A stretch of DNA of 64,000 nucleotides, from positions 1 to 64,000 of the forward strand of contig NZ_CBXX010000008.1 of assembly GCF_000577615.1 (NCBI RefSeq), read 5' to 3'. This document shows positions 25,962-38,892 of this stretch, in pieces. Numbering within the stretch: the stretch's first letter is position 1; the number at the start of each line of letters is the position of its first letter. The stretch comes from Herbaspirillum sp. RV1423. GTDB taxonomy: Bacteria; Pseudomonadota; Gammaproteobacteria; Burkholderiales; Burkholderiaceae_D. Made by a program: the position numbers and the translations under genes. The notes under the pieces are model-generated. The model worked only from the letters and a program-made list of their open reading frames with translations, did no database searches and had not been told where the DNA came from.

Positions 25962-27884
25962 ATGGATATCTACAGCAGCTTTGCGAGTCGCTTTGACAAA
26001 ACCAGAGAAGAAGAATTTTCGCTTGAAGAGTATCTGAGTCTTTGCAAAAACGATCCGGCTGTGTACGCATCGGCCGCAGAACGCATGCTGATGGCGATTG
26101 GCGAACCGGAGAAGGTCGACACTCGCGAAGATCCCCGTTTGTCCCGTCTGTTCGCCAACAAGGTGATCAAGGTCTATCCGGCCTTCAAGGAATTCTACGG
26201 CGCGGAAGAAGTCATCGAACAGGTCGTCGCCTACTTCCGCCATGCGGCGCAAGGCCTGGAAGAAAAGAAGCAGATCCTGTATCTGCTGGGCCCGGTCGGC
26301 GGCGGCAAGTCGTCCATCGCCGAGCGCCTGAAACAGCTCATGGAGCACATCCCCTTCTACTCGATCAAAGGTTCGCCGGTCAATGAATCGCCGCTCGGCC
26401 TGTTCGACTATGAAGAAGACGGCCAGATCCTGGAAGAACAATACGGCATTCCGCGCCGCTTCCTCAAATCAATCCTCAGTCCGTGGGCGGTCAAGCGCCT
26501 GCATGAATTCAACGGCGATATCCGCAAGTTCCGCGTGGTCAAACGCTATCCGTCGATCCTGCGCCAGATCGCCATTTCCAAGACCGAACCGGGCGACGAA
26601 AACAATCAGGACATTTCCACGCTGGTCGGCAAGGTCGACATTCGCAAGCTCGAACAGTACTCGCAGGACGACGCCGACGCCTACAGCTATTCCGGCGGCC
26701 TGTGCCTGTCCAACCAGGGCCTGCTGGAATTCGTCGAAATGTTCAAGGCCCCGATCAAGGTCCTGCACCCGCTGCTGACCGCGACCCAGGAAGGCAACTT
26801 CAAGGGCACCGAAGGTTTCGGCGCGATCCCGTTCGACGGCATTATCCTGGCCCACTCCAACGAGTCGGAATGGAAGGCCTTCCGCAATAACAAGAACAAC
26901 GAAGCGCTGCTCGACCGCATCTACATCGTCAAGGTGCCGTACTGCCTGCGCGTGTCGGAAGAGATCAAGATCTATGAAAAGCTGATCCGCAGCTCATCGC
27001 TGGCCAAGGCCACATGCGCGCCGGGCACGCTGAAGATGATGGCGCAGTTCTCGGTGCTCACGCGCCTGGGCGAGCCGGAGAATTCCAGCCTGATTTCCAA
27101 GATGCAGGTGTACGACGGCGAAAACCTGAAAGACACCGATCCCAAGGCCAAGTCGTATCAGGAATACCGCGACTATGCCGGCGTCGACGAAGGCATGACC
27201 GGCATCTCGACGCGCTTCGCGTTCAAGATACTGTCGCGCGTGTTCAACTTCGACACCACCGAGGTGGCGGCCAATCCGGTGCACCTGATGTACGTGCTGG
27301 AGCAGCAGATCGAGCGCGAGCAGTTTCCGCCCGAGCAGGAGCAAAAATACCTGTCCTTCGTCAAGGACACACTGGCGTCGCGCTACGCGGAATTCATCGG
27401 CAAGGAAATCCAGACCGCCTACCTGGAGTCATATTCGGAATACGGCCAGAACGTGTTCGACCGCTACGTCACGTATGCCGACTTCTGGATTCAGGACCAG
27501 GAATTCCGCGACCACGACACCGGCGAAAGCTTCGACCGCGCGGCATTGAACGCGGAACTGGAAAAGATCGAAAAGCCGGCCGGCATCAGCAATCCGAAGG
27601 ACTTCCGCAACGAAATCGTCAACTTCGTCCTGCGCGCGCGCGTCAACAACGGCGGCAAGAATCCGCTCTGGACCAGTTACGAGAAGCTGCGGGTGGTGAT
27701 CGAGAAGAAGATGTTCTCCAATACCGAGGATTTGTTGCCGGTGATCTCCTTCAACGCCAAGGGTTCGACCGAAGAGATGCAAAAGCACGAAGACTTCGTC
27801 AATCGCATGGTCAGCAAGGGTTACACGCCGAAACAGGTGCGCTTGCTGTGCGAATGGTATTTGCGCGTGCGCAAATCTTCTTGA
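25962..27884 (+). CDS. yeaG: PrkA family serine protein kinase (YeaG)
   Basis: This 640-residue AAA+/kinase protein is of the kind linked to stress and nitrogen-starvation responses. The N-terminal AAA-like domain carries Walker A GPVGGGKSS (residues 110-118), with FYSIKGSPVNESPLGLF and ILAHSNESEWKAFRNNKNNE in the B/sensor region. The C-terminal PrkA kinase-like domain holds GISTRFAFKILSRVFN. It is followed by yeaH and a SpoVR gene, the conserved three-gene set. The 222-bp gap to yeaH contains a long inverted repeat (27968-28063). Family call is secure; the in vivo phosphorylation target is unknown. Confidence 0.96.
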   Translation: MDIYSSFASRFDKTREEEFSLEEYLSLCKNDPAVYASAAERMLMAIGEPEKVDTREDPRLSRLFANKVIKVYPAFKEFYGAEEVIEQVVAYFRHAAQGLEEKKQILYLLGPVGGGKSSIAERLKQLMEHIPFYSIKGSPVNESPLGLFDYEEDGQILEEQYGIPRRFLKSILSPWAVKRLHEFNGDIRKFRVVKRYPSILRQIAISKTEPGDENNQDISTLVGKVDIRKLEQYSQDDADAYSYSGGLCLSNQGLLEFVEMFKAPIKVLHPLLTATQEGNFKGTEGFGAIPFDGIILAHSNESEWKAFRNNKNNEALLDRIYIVKVPYCLRVSEEIKIYEKLIRSSSLAKATCAPGTLKMMAQFSVLTRLGEPENSSLISKMQVYDGENLKDTDPKAKSYQEYRDYAGVDEGMTGISTRFAFKILSRVFNFDTTEVAANPVHLMYVLEQQIEREQFPPEQEQKYLSFVKDTLASRYAEFIGKEIQTAYLESYSEYGQNVFDRYVTYADFWIQDQEFRDHDTGESFDRAALNAELEKIEKPAGISNPKDFRNEIVNFVLRARVNNGGKNPLWTSYEKLRVVIEKKMFSNTEDLLPVISFNAKGSTEEMQKHEDFVNRMVSKGYTPKQVRLLCEWYLRVRKSS

Positions 27885-27967
27885 GTCAGAAGAGGCGGAT
27901 TGCCTGCGGAGTTAACGACATCGCTTCATTGCAAATCGCATTTGGACCTGCTTTCGATCTGTAACGA

Positions 27968-28063
27968 GAGACCGTCAGCCGGTGTCGGCCGGAGCGCAGG
28001 AACCGGAGTGTACTCCAGGTACATGAGGATTTCGAGCACCGCCCGGCGCCGGATCACGGTCTC
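27968..28063. other. Inverted-repeat structure in the yeaG-yeaH gap
   Basis: GAGACCGT (27968-27975) pairs with ACGGTCTC (28056-28063), and the stem is lengthened by CCGG/CCGG. A smaller hairpin GGAGT-GT-ACTCC lies inside. There is no T-run, so it is not a standard terminator; it may stabilise or process the yeaG-yeaH mRNA. Confidence 0.35.
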
Positions 28064-28106
28064 GCAGTAAGATCGGGAGCAGGTCCCCACTAGCAGGAGA
28101 ACGGAC

Positions 28107-29372
28107 TTGCTGCATCAGATAATCGACCGTAGGCTTGCTGGCAAGAACAAAAGCATCGCCAACCGGGAGCGTTTTCTCAGGCGCTTCCGCAGCGATATCC
28201 GCCGTTCCGTTACCGAAGCGGTACGCGATCGCAGCATCAAGGATATCGAGAACTCCAAGAGCATCAGCATTCCGCGCAAGGATATTTCCGAACCGGCCTT
28301 TCATCACGGCCGCGGCGGCCGGCGCGAAATCGTGCATCCGGGCAACCAGGATTACCTGCAGGGCGACCGCATTCCGCGCCGCAGCGGCGGTTCCGGCGAA
28401 GGCGGCAGCACCGCCAGCAACGAAGGCGAGAGCCAGGACGACTTCACCTTCGAGTTGTCGCGCGAAGAATTCATGCAGTACTTCTTCGAAGACCTCGAGC
28501 TGCCGCGCCTGATCCAGACCAACCTGATGACGATTCCGAACTGGAAGAACATGCGCGCCGGTTACTCGGTCGACGGTTCGCCCAACAACATCGACATCGT
28601 ACGCTCGCTGCGGAGTTCGCTGGGCCGGCGCATTGCGCTGGGCGGCCCGCTGGTTGCCAAGCTGCGTGAGCTGGAAGAACAACTGTGCGAACTCAACAAA
28701 AATCCCAACGACAAGCTGCCGGAAATCAGCCTGCTCGAAGACGAGATTCATCATCTCAAGGCGCGCATCTGGCGCATTCCCTTCATCGATCCGTTCGACC
28801 TGCGCTACGTCAACCGCATACGCCAGCCGCAGCCGTCGAGCCGCGCCGTGATGTTTTGCGTGATGGACGTATCGGGTTCGATGGACGAGCAACGCAAGGA
28901 TTTGTCGAAACGCTTCTTCATCCTGCTGTACCTGTTCCTGACGCGCAATTACGAACACATCGAGGTGGTCTTCATCCGCCACCACACGCGCGCCGACGAA
29001 GTCGACGAAGAGACCTTCTTCCACTCGCAGGAAAGCGGCGGCACGGTGGTGTCGAGCGCGCTGGAACTGATGCAGGACATCATCAAGGAACGCTACCCGT
29101 CGAACGAATGGAACATCTATGGCGCCCAGGCCTCCGACGGCGACAACTGGAACGACGATTCGCCGAAATGCCGCGCCATCCTGGACGAAAGCATCCTGCC
29201 GATGTGCCGTTATTTTGCCTATATACAAGTGGCCGAGCCGGAACAGAATCTGTGGACGGAATACACGCAACTGTTGTCCCAACATCCGCACTTCGCGATG
29301 AAGAAGGTGCAATCGTCGGCCGAGATCTATCCGGTCTTCCGCGAACTTTTTGAAAAACAGGCCACGGCATGA
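28107..29372 (+). CDS. yeaH: YeaH/YhbH family protein (DUF444)
   Basis: This 421-residue partner of the PrkA kinase has a VWA-like fold. The start is unusual: TTG 28107 follows AGGAGA by 6 nt and gives MLHQIIDRRLAGKNKSIANR, matching E. coli YeaH from its beginning. Further family motifs are ISEPAFHHGRGGRREIVHPG, the MIDAS-like VMDVSGSMDEQ, FIRHHTRADEVDEETFF and YAYIQVAEP-like ending. It overlaps the SpoVR gene by 4 bp (ATGA). The protein is cytosolic; its biochemical role is undefined. Confidence 0.94.
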   Translation: MLHQIIDRRLAGKNKSIANRERFLRRFRSDIRRSVTEAVRDRSIKDIENSKSISIPRKDISEPAFHHGRGGRREIVHPGNQDYLQGDRIPRRSGGSGEGGSTASNEGESQDDFTFELSREEFMQYFFEDLELPRLIQTNLMTIPNWKNMRAGYSVDGSPNNIDIVRSLRSSLGRRIALGGPLVAKLRELEEQLCELNKNPNDKLPEISLLEDEIHHLKARIWRIPFIDPFDLRYVNRIRQPQPSSRAVMFCVMDVSGSMDEQRKDLSKRFFILLYLFLTRNYEHIEVVFIRHHTRADEVDEETFFHSQESGGTVVSSALELMQDIIKERYPSNEWNIYGAQASDGDNWNDDSPKCRAILDESILPMCRYFAYIQVAEPEQNLWTEYTQLLSQHPHFAMKKVQSSAEIYPVFRELFEKQATA

Positions 29373-30910
29373 ATACGCGACTCAAGACGCCGATCAAGTA
29401 CGATCCCCTGCCTTGCCCGTCGGACTGGAGCTTCGAGCTGATCGAGCGCTACAACGACGAGATCGCCAAGGTCGCGGAAAGCTACAAGCTGGACATCTAT
29501 CCGATCCAGCTCGAGATCATTTCCGCCGAACAGATGATGGATGCCTATGCCTCCTCGGGCATGCCGGTCAACTATCGCCACTGGTCGTTCGGCAAGCATT
29601 TCCTGGCGACCGAGCGCGACTACAAGCGCGGCCAGATGGGCCTGGCCTACGAGATCGTGATCAACTCCAATCCCTGCATCGCCTACCTGATGGAAGAAAA
29701 CACGATGACGATGCAGGCGCTGGTGGTGGCGCATGCGGCGTATGGACACAATTCCTTCTTCAAGGGCAACTACCTGTTCCAATTGTGGACGGATGCCAGC
29801 GCCATCATCGATTACCTGGTCTACGCCAAGAGTTATATCGCCGAATGCGAGGAGCGCCACGGTTTCGATCGCGTCGAGGAATTACTCGACTCCTGCCATG
29901 CGCTGATGAATTACGGCGTCGATCGCTACAAGCGCCCGCAACGCATGTCGCTGGCGCAGGAACAAGCACAGCGGCGCGAGCGCGAGACCTATGCACAATC
30001 GCAGGTCAATGAATTGTGGCGCACGCTGCCGGCCAAAAAGGAAACCACAGCGGCGCAGGTCGAAGAGCGGTTCCCACCGGAACCCCAGGAAAACCTGCTG
30101 TACTTTGCCGAAAAGAACGCGCCGCTGCTCGAGCCCTGGGAGCGTGAGGTCATCCGCATCGTGCGCAAGATCGGCCAGTACTTTTATCCGCAGCGGCAAA
30201 CCCAGGTGATGAATGAAGGCTGGGCCACGTTCTGGCATTACACGCTGCTCAACACCATGTACGACCAGGGCAAGCTGACCGACAGCTTCATGATGGAATT
30301 CCTGCATTCGCATAGCAACGTGGTGTTTCAGCCGCCGATCACCAAGCCCTATTACAACGGCATCAATCCGTATGCGCTGGGCTTTTCGATGATGAGCGAC
30401 ATCCGCCGCATCTGCGAGAACCCGACCGACGAAGACAAGCAGTGGTTCCCCGACATGGCCGGCAGCAACTGGCTGGACACGCTGCACTACGTCATGCGCA
30501 ACTTCAAGGACGAGAGCTTCGTGGCGCAATACCTGTCGCCCAAGCTGATGCGCGACATGCGCATGTTCGCCGTGCTCGACGACGAAAGCCGCAGCGAGCT
30601 GGAAGTTTCCGCCATCCACAATCAAAGCGGCTACCAGTACGTGCGGCAAGCCTTGTCGCGCCAGTACGACATCAACCATCGCGAACCGAATATCCAGGTG
30701 TGGTCGGTCAACACGCGCGGCAATCGGAGCCTGACCTTGCGCCACTTCCGCAGCGACGGCCGCTCGCTGGGCGACAACACCAATGAAGTCTTGCGCCACA
30801 TGGCGCGGCTCTGGCAATTCGACGTGTATCTGGAAAGCGTGGACGACAACGGCTACATCGTGCAACGCTATGAATGCATCAGCGACAATCGCTATGTCTT
30901 GCGTACGTAG
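29369..30910 (+). CDS. ycgB: SpoVR family protein (YcgB-like)
   Basis: These 513 residues belong to the SpoVR family, which in Bacillus affects spore cortex but in proteobacteria accompanies PrkA and YeaH under stress. Recognisable motifs are YPIQLEIISAEQMMDAYASS, YGHNSFFKGNYLF, QTQVMNEGWATFWHYT and NPYALGFSMMSDI. The His/Glu pattern (HNSFF, NEGWATFWH) resembles a metal site, but no enzyme activity is established. It is translationally coupled to yeaH and followed 35 bp later by the LON-domain gene. Confidence 0.95.
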   Translation: MNTRLKTPIKYDPLPCPSDWSFELIERYNDEIAKVAESYKLDIYPIQLEIISAEQMMDAYASSGMPVNYRHWSFGKHFLATERDYKRGQMGLAYEIVINSNPCIAYLMEENTMTMQALVVAHAAYGHNSFFKGNYLFQLWTDASAIIDYLVYAKSYIAECEERHGFDRVEELLDSCHALMNYGVDRYKRPQRMSLAQEQAQRRERETYAQSQVNELWRTLPAKKETTAAQVEERFPPEPQENLLYFAEKNAPLLEPWEREVIRIVRKIGQYFYPQRQTQVMNEGWATFWHYTLLNTMYDQGKLTDSFMMEFLHSHSNVVFQPPITKPYYNGINPYALGFSMMSDIRRICENPTDEDKQWFPDMAGSNWLDTLHYVMRNFKDESFVAQYLSPKLMRDMRMFAVLDDESRSELEVSAIHNQSGYQYVRQALSRQYDINHREPNIQVWSVNTRGNRSLTLRHFRSDGRSLGDNTNEVLRHMARLWQFDVYLESVDDNGYIVQRYECISDNRYVLRT

Positions 30911-30945
30911 ACGGCCCGGATGGCCATAAAGCATTGCTGGTAAAC

Positions 30946-31560
30946 ATGGAAACCATTCCGCTTTTCCCGCTCGGTTCGGCGCTCTTTCCGGACGGGCGGC
31001 TGCCGTTGCAGATATTTGAAGTCCGCTATCTGGACATGATCAACAAATGCATCGCCAGCGGTACGTCGTTCGGCGTGGTGGCGCTGACGGCCGGCAATGA
31101 GGTGCGCAAACCGGGCCAGGTCGAGAGTTTCGTGCCGGTCGGCACGCTGGCCCACATCAATGAATGGTCGGCGCCGGTGCAAGGCCTGCTGCGTATTTCC
31201 TGCAGCGGCACCTCGCGCTTTCGCATCGCATCCAAAGAACAATTGAAGCACGGCCTGTGGATGGCGCAGGTAGAGCCGCTGGAAAACGACCGCAGCGTCG
31301 CCGTCCCGGAAGAACTGCAAAATACCGTCACGGCGTTGATGAACCTGCTGGCGTCGCTGAAAAATCATTCCATCCCGGAGAGCGACATTCCGGTCGCATC
31401 GCCTTACCGCCTCGACGACTGCGGCTGGGTTGCCAACCGCTGGAGCGAGATGCTGCCGATGAGCGTGGAGCAAAAGCAGGGCTTGCTGGCGCTCGACAAT
31501 CCCCTGCTGCGGCTTGAGCTGGTGCAGGATCTTCTCGGCGAACGCGGCTTGCTGCACTGA
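30946..31560 (+). CDS. LON peptidase substrate-binding domain protein
   Basis: The 204 residues correspond to the N-terminal (substrate-recognition) domain of Lon without ATPase or protease. They start METIPLFPLGSALFPDGRLP and continue LQIFEVRYLDMINKCIASGT, the invariant opening of this family. I chose ATG 30946; an upstream frame overlapping the SpoVR gene is not needed. It may act as an adaptor or in an unknown pathway and is probably cotranscribed with the SpoVR gene. Confidence 0.93.
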   Translation: METIPLFPLGSALFPDGRLPLQIFEVRYLDMINKCIASGTSFGVVALTAGNEVRKPGQVESFVPVGTLAHINEWSAPVQGLLRISCSGTSRFRIASKEQLKHGLWMAQVEPLENDRSVAVPEELQNTVTALMNLLASLKNHSIPESDIPVASPYRLDDCGWVANRWSEMLPMSVEQKQGLLALDNPLLRLELVQDLLGERGLLH

Positions 31561-31566
31561 AGTCGC

Positions 31567-32247
31567 TCAGGGTGGCAGTATCCCCGTTTCCACCAGCAAA
31601 CCGGTGACGCCGGACCAGAAAATCTGTATGCCGATGCACAGCAGGATGAACGCCGACAGACGCAGCACCACCATCGTGCCGAGACGGCCCAGCAGGTTGA
31701 CGATCTTGTTGGCCGAGCGATAGCACAGATACACCACCAGCGCGGTCAACGCCGAGCCAAGCGCCGCGCTGCCGATCGACATCACCCAATCCACCAGCCG
31801 CGCCGGCGTGTTCGCGCCCAAGGTAATCGATGCCGCGATGGTGCCCGGCCCGACCGTCAGCGGAAAGCTGATCGGATAAAAACTGCGCGCCTTGAGTTCT
31901 TCGTTCGATTCATCGTCATAGGTTTTGGCCACCTGCGTCGGGATCGAAGCCTCATGCTCGTTGTCGCCCAGCAGGCGCCAGCCCGACACCGCCACCAGGA
32001 TGCCGCCGCCGACGCGCACGATGGGCAGTGAAATACCGAAAAAAGCCAGCACGTGCGAACCGATGAAGATCGCGCCGACCAGCATGAACCAGCAATTGAT
32101 CGCTACCTGGCGGGCAACGCGGTTTTCGATCTGGCGCGGCACGTTGCCAAGCAGATTAGCGAATACCGGCGCCACCCCAAAGGGATTGAGGATGGGCAGC
32201 AAGGTCACCGGGATCAGCAGCACAGCTTTGAGAAAAATAATTAGCAT
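31567..32247 (-). CDS. MarC family integral membrane protein
   Basis: This 226-residue inner-membrane protein has about six hydrophobic helices and MarC signatures: LLPILNPFGVAPVFANLLG near the start and PLTVGPGTIAASITLGAN in the middle. I chose ATG 32247 (MLIIFLKAV...). The family was once linked to multiple antibiotic resistance, but this was not confirmed, so transport function is unknown. It is convergent with the LON-domain gene, only 6 bp apart. Confidence 0.93.
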   Translation of the reverse strand: MLIIFLKAVLLIPVTLLPILNPFGVAPVFANLLGNVPRQIENRVARQVAINCWFMLVGAIFIGSHVLAFFGISLPIVRVGGGILVAVSGWRLLGDNEHEASIPTQVAKTYDDESNEELKARSFYPISFPLTVGPGTIAASITLGANTPARLVDWVMSIGSAALGSALTALVVYLCYRSANKIVNLLGRLGTMVVLRLSAFILLCIGIQIFWSGVTGLLVETGILPP

Positions 32248-32375
32248 CTGGGGCCTGTTAACATTCAATTTGCGAGATGCGAAAAACAAGGCAGGCGGTC
32301 GCCTGCACTTCCCATAGCGTAATGCAGGAGCGCCGCCAAATCAAACCGGCAGAAGCGGCATCGTCGGATTCCCGT

Positions 32376-33665
32376 CTAAACGCTTGCGCCCCGCAAACCA
32401 CCATTAGCACCATTAGCACCATTAGCACCATTAGCACCATTGTTGCGCAGCGTGCGCCGCAACAGGAACGCGCCGATGCCGAAATTAAGCAGGTTCCACA
32501 GGATGCCGTTGACGAAGGCAACATGATAGGAACCGGTCAAATCGAAGATCTGACCCGACATCCAGCCGCCCAGGGCCATGCCCAGCATGGTGCACATGAT
32601 GACCGCCCCGACCCGGCCGCCGGCTTCGGAGGCAGGGAAGTACTCACGCACGATGATCGCATAGGACGGCACGATGCCGCCCTGGAACAAGCCGAACAGC
32701 GCCGAAATCACATAGAGAGACGCCAGTCCGTCGAACGGCAGGAACAACAGCAGCGCAATGCCCTGCAATGCCGAACCGAGCAACAAGGTGCGCAAGCCGC
32801 CAATGCGATCGCAGATCAGGCCGGAAATCAGCCGGCTGACCACGCCGCAAGCCAGCATCAACGACAGCATCTGCGCACCGCGCGCGGCGCCATAACCGAG
32901 GTCGCCGCAATAGGCGACGATATGCACCTGCGGCATTGCCATTGCCACACAGCATGCCACGCCGGCCACGCACAACAACAACTGCGCCTTGTTCATCGCC
33001 AGGCCGAAAGGACGATCGGACGTCAGATTCATGCCGCCGCGCGAGGCCGCAACGGTCGCCACCGGCGGACGGCGGCGCATCAGCAGCGCGAGGCCGCCCA
33101 TGACGATAAAACACACTACACCGAGCCCGAAATAGGTCTGGCGCCAGCCGACCGTATCGACGAAATGCTGCACAATCGGCGGCCAGATCGCGCCGCCCAG
33201 ATAATTGCCGCTGGCGCACACAGCCACTGCGATGCCGCGCCGACGCACGAACCACAACGACGTATCGGCGATCAGCGGCGAAAACGTCGCCGAGCTGCCG
33301 CACAAGCCGATCAGCACGCCATGTGCGAGCGTAAACACGACAATGTTCGGCGCCATGCCGGCAACGATGAATCCCACGCCAAGGCAGACCGCGCCGACCA
33401 GCAGCGGAACCATCACACCGAAACGATCGGCCAGTTTGCCCATCAGCATGCCGCCGATGCCGAAACCGATCATACTCAGCGTGTACGGCATCGACGCCAC
33501 GCCGCGCGCGACGCCGAATTCGGCCTGCACCGCCGGCAGCACCACGGCCACCACATACATGCCGCTGGCGCCGACCACCATCAGCACCAGCGTAATCAGC
33601 AGGCGCACGACGGCATAGGAAGAATCTGTTTCGGATGGGGGATGTGCTACGGGAGTTGAAATCAC
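32376..33665 (-). CDS. MFS transporter with a (Gly-Ala-Asn) repeat tail
   Basis: This major facilitator carrier has 429 residues, twelve predicted helices, and the loop 2-3 motif GKLADRFGVM. GLCGSSATFSPLIADTSLWF with GNYLGGAIWPPIVQHFVDTV resembles carriers of the oxalate/formate and monocarboxylate type, but the substrate cannot be fixed. I chose GTG 33665 with GGAGA upstream. The C-terminus ends NNGANGANGANGANGGLRGA, encoded by a 9-bp tandem repeat (32401-32436). A change in repeat number would keep the frame and only vary the tail length. Confidence 0.9.
   Translation of the reverse strand: MISTPVAHPPSETDSSYAVVRLLITLVLMVVGASGMYVVAVVLPAVQAEFGVARGVASMPYTLSMIGFGIGGMLMGKLADRFGVMVPLLVGAVCLGVGFIVAGMAPNIVVFTLAHGVLIGLCGSSATFSPLIADTSLWFVRRRGIAVAVCASGNYLGGAIWPPIVQHFVDTVGWRQTYFGLGVVCFIVMGGLALLMRRRPPVATVAASRGGMNLTSDRPFGLAMNKAQLLLCVAGVACCVAMAMPQVHIVAYCGDLGYGAARGAQMLSLMLACGVVSRLISGLICDRIGGLRTLLLGSALQGIALLLFLPFDGLASLYVISALFGLFQGGIVPSYAIIVREYFPASEAGGRVGAVIMCTMLGMALGGWMSGQIFDLTGSYHVAFVNGILWNLLNFGIGAFLLRRTLRNNGANGANGANGANGGLRGASV
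32401..32441. repeat. 9-bp tandem repeat CCATTAGCA x4 plus partial
   Basis: Four exact copies (32401-32436) and a partial fifth lie inside the last codons of the MFS transporter gene. On the coding strand they read as Asn-Gly-Ala triplets. Confidence 0.9.
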
Positions 33666-33841
33666 GCGCGGGTTCTCCGTCTCGTTTGTTGAGGTCTTGT
33701 CATGTCTCCTGCGGCTTCGGCGAGAATGGCCAATACGACAACACATTCATCAATTTAGCAGCGGAGCACAGCCTAACATGAGACGCCGACGCCTGCAGAC
33801 AAGGGGGCCAAAGCAAAACCTCCGGGGAAAAATCCTCGGAA

Positions 33842-34117
33842 TCAGATCAGGCGATAGCCGCTTTTCTCTTTTTTCTGGGCGATCTTCTGGATCATCTTGA
33901 AACCCGCTTCCTGATCGCTCACCACCGTCACGCGTCCGCCGCCGCGCGCTTGCGGCTTGCCGGTCCAGCTTTGCGTGACGATCCAGTCGCCCAGCAAATC
34001 CTGCGTCAGATCGGCGATGAAGATGCGCGCCGCATCCGGCTGCTCGGTGAAAAAATTCAGGCGCATCGGCCCGGTGACTGGCAGCATATGGGTAACGTTG
34101 TCGGCGGAATCGATCAT
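33842..34117 (-). CDS. WGR domain-containing small protein
   Basis: The 91 residues include RIFIADLTQDLLGDWIVTQS with the Trp-Thr-Gly-Lys version of the WGR core (SWTGKPQARGGGR), and a lysine-rich end MIQKIAQKKEKSGYRLI. Free-standing WGR proteins of this length are common in proteobacteria. In PARPs the domain senses DNA ends and nucleic-acid binding is likely here, but the role is unknown. It lies 48 bp downstream of metH on the same strand. Confidence 0.82.
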   Translation of the reverse strand: MIDSADNVTHMLPVTGPMRLNFFTEQPDAARIFIADLTQDLLGDWIVTQSWTGKPQARGGGRVTVVSDQEAGFKMIQKIAQKKEKSGYRLI

Positions 34118-34165
34118 GGCGCGATGAGAAAACAGGATAAATGAAAGAGTAAGCGAAAACGCCGG

Positions 34166-37924
<3,759 letters not shown>

Positions 37925-37945
37925 GGCGAGATTCTTCGGTGTGAA

Positions 37946-38051
37946 ATAATGAGGACTTACGCAAAACCGCCCCGGCGTCGTTGTGCTTCCTGGCCGTACT
38001 GTCTTCGTCAGCACGCCCGGCCGGGACAATTTTGCGCAAGTCCTGATAATG
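37946..38051. mobile_element. MITE-like palindromic element in the metH leader
   Basis: AGGACTTACGCAAAA (37952-37966) faces TTTTGCGCAAGTCCT (38030-38044), 14 of 15 bases paired. The ends are flanked by ATAATG direct repeats (37946-37951 and 38046-38051, the right copy one base away). The GC-rich middle also folds (CCGGCG / CGCCCGG). The size and ends resemble a short non-autonomous element; copy number elsewhere is unknown. Confidence 0.5.
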
Positions 38052-38052
38052 C

Positions 38053-38081
38053 AAAAACCCGGACATTCAACATGCCGGGTT
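38053..38081 (-). terminator. Terminator-like hairpin in the metH leader
   Basis: AACCCGG (38056-38062) pairs with CCGGGTT (38075-38081) and, on the minus strand, is followed by TTTTT. A minus-strand TATAAT lies at 38110-38105, so transcripts heading for metH would meet this hairpin first, as in an attenuator. Confidence 0.5.
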
Positions 38082-38183
38082 CATCAAATCGGTAAAGTCT
38101 TGAAATTATACGTGAAACGCCCGCAAAACCTTTGGTCGGCACCGCTGGCTTCTTCCGCAAACAACGCATACCCGAAACCCACA

Positions 38184-38747
38184 ATGACACAGAAAATCCT
38201 GATCCTGACTGCCCTCGCCTCCGAACTGAACGGCGCCACCGCCCCGGCCGGGGTGGACGTCATCTATACCGGGGTCGGCAAGGTCAACGCCGCCTCCACC
38301 GCAACGGCAGCGATCCTGCAGCATCAGCCGCAACTGGTCATCAATTTCGGCACGGCGGGCAAGATCAATCCAAACGTTGACGGCCTGCTGGAAATCGCCA
38401 GCGTCATCCAGCGCGACATGCTCGCCATTCCGCTCGCCGAACGCGGCGTCACGCCCTTGTCGGACGAGCCGAGCAGCTATGCTTCCGGCCATGGCGACGC
38501 GCGCTGCGGGACGGGCGACAGTTTCGTCACGGCTGGCGATGCCTGGCTGACGGCGCAAGGCGTGGATGTTGTCGATATGGAACTATTCGCCATCGCCCAT
38601 ACCTGCCATCGGTATGGCGTGCCGTGGCGCGCCTTCAAGTTCATCACCGATACGGCCGACGACAATGCCGCCGACCACTGGAACGACAATGTACACCGTG
38701 GCGCCGACCTGTTCTGGGAACGCTTGCGCACGATGCTGACAGCGTAA
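38184..38747 (+). CDS. MTA/SAH-type nucleosidase (PNP_UDP superfamily)
   Basis: This 187-residue phosphorylase-superfamily protein starts MTQKILILTALASELNGATA and has IYTGVGKVNAASTATAAIL, LVINFGTAGKINP, and DVVDMELFAIAHTCHRYGVP, which contains the ME (purine/ribose) motif. DTADDNAADHW near the end carries the catalytic Asp position. It is shorter than E. coli MtnN (232). The likely reaction is hydrolysis of 5'-methylthioadenosine or S-adenosylhomocysteine, which fits the divergent metH. I chose ATG 38184; the frame is open far upstream but into the metH leader. Confidence 0.85.
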   Translation: MTQKILILTALASELNGATAPAGVDVIYTGVGKVNAASTATAAILQHQPQLVINFGTAGKINPNVDGLLEIASVIQRDMLAIPLAERGVTPLSDEPSSYASGHGDARCGTGDSFVTAGDAWLTAQGVDVVDMELFAIAHTCHRYGVPWRAFKFITDTADDNAADHWNDNVHRGADLFWERLRTMLTA

Positions 38748-38892
38748 ATTCAAAATAGTATTCGAACCATTTCTCGACATTTTTCCGATATGTGCTGATT
38801 CTGCACATATCTTGTGACGCCGCGCTACTGTTGGCCCGCCGGCTGCTCGCCTATTCTTCGTCCTGTCGCTTATCAACCCAGGAGAGGAAAAC

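Noticed and set aside
32397-32445. Short regular repeats as a possible CRISPR
   Set aside because: Units are 9 bp and adjacent without spacers; they are codons of the MFS gene.
32277-33659. 460-codon plus-strand frame opposite the MFS gene
   Set aside because: Gln/His/Arg-rich sequence typical of antisense to a membrane protein; no motif.
37925-38183. SAH or cobalamin riboswitch upstream of metH
   Set aside because: Neither the SAH riboswitch core nor a B12 box could be found on the minus strand; only a plain hairpin and the palindromic element are present.
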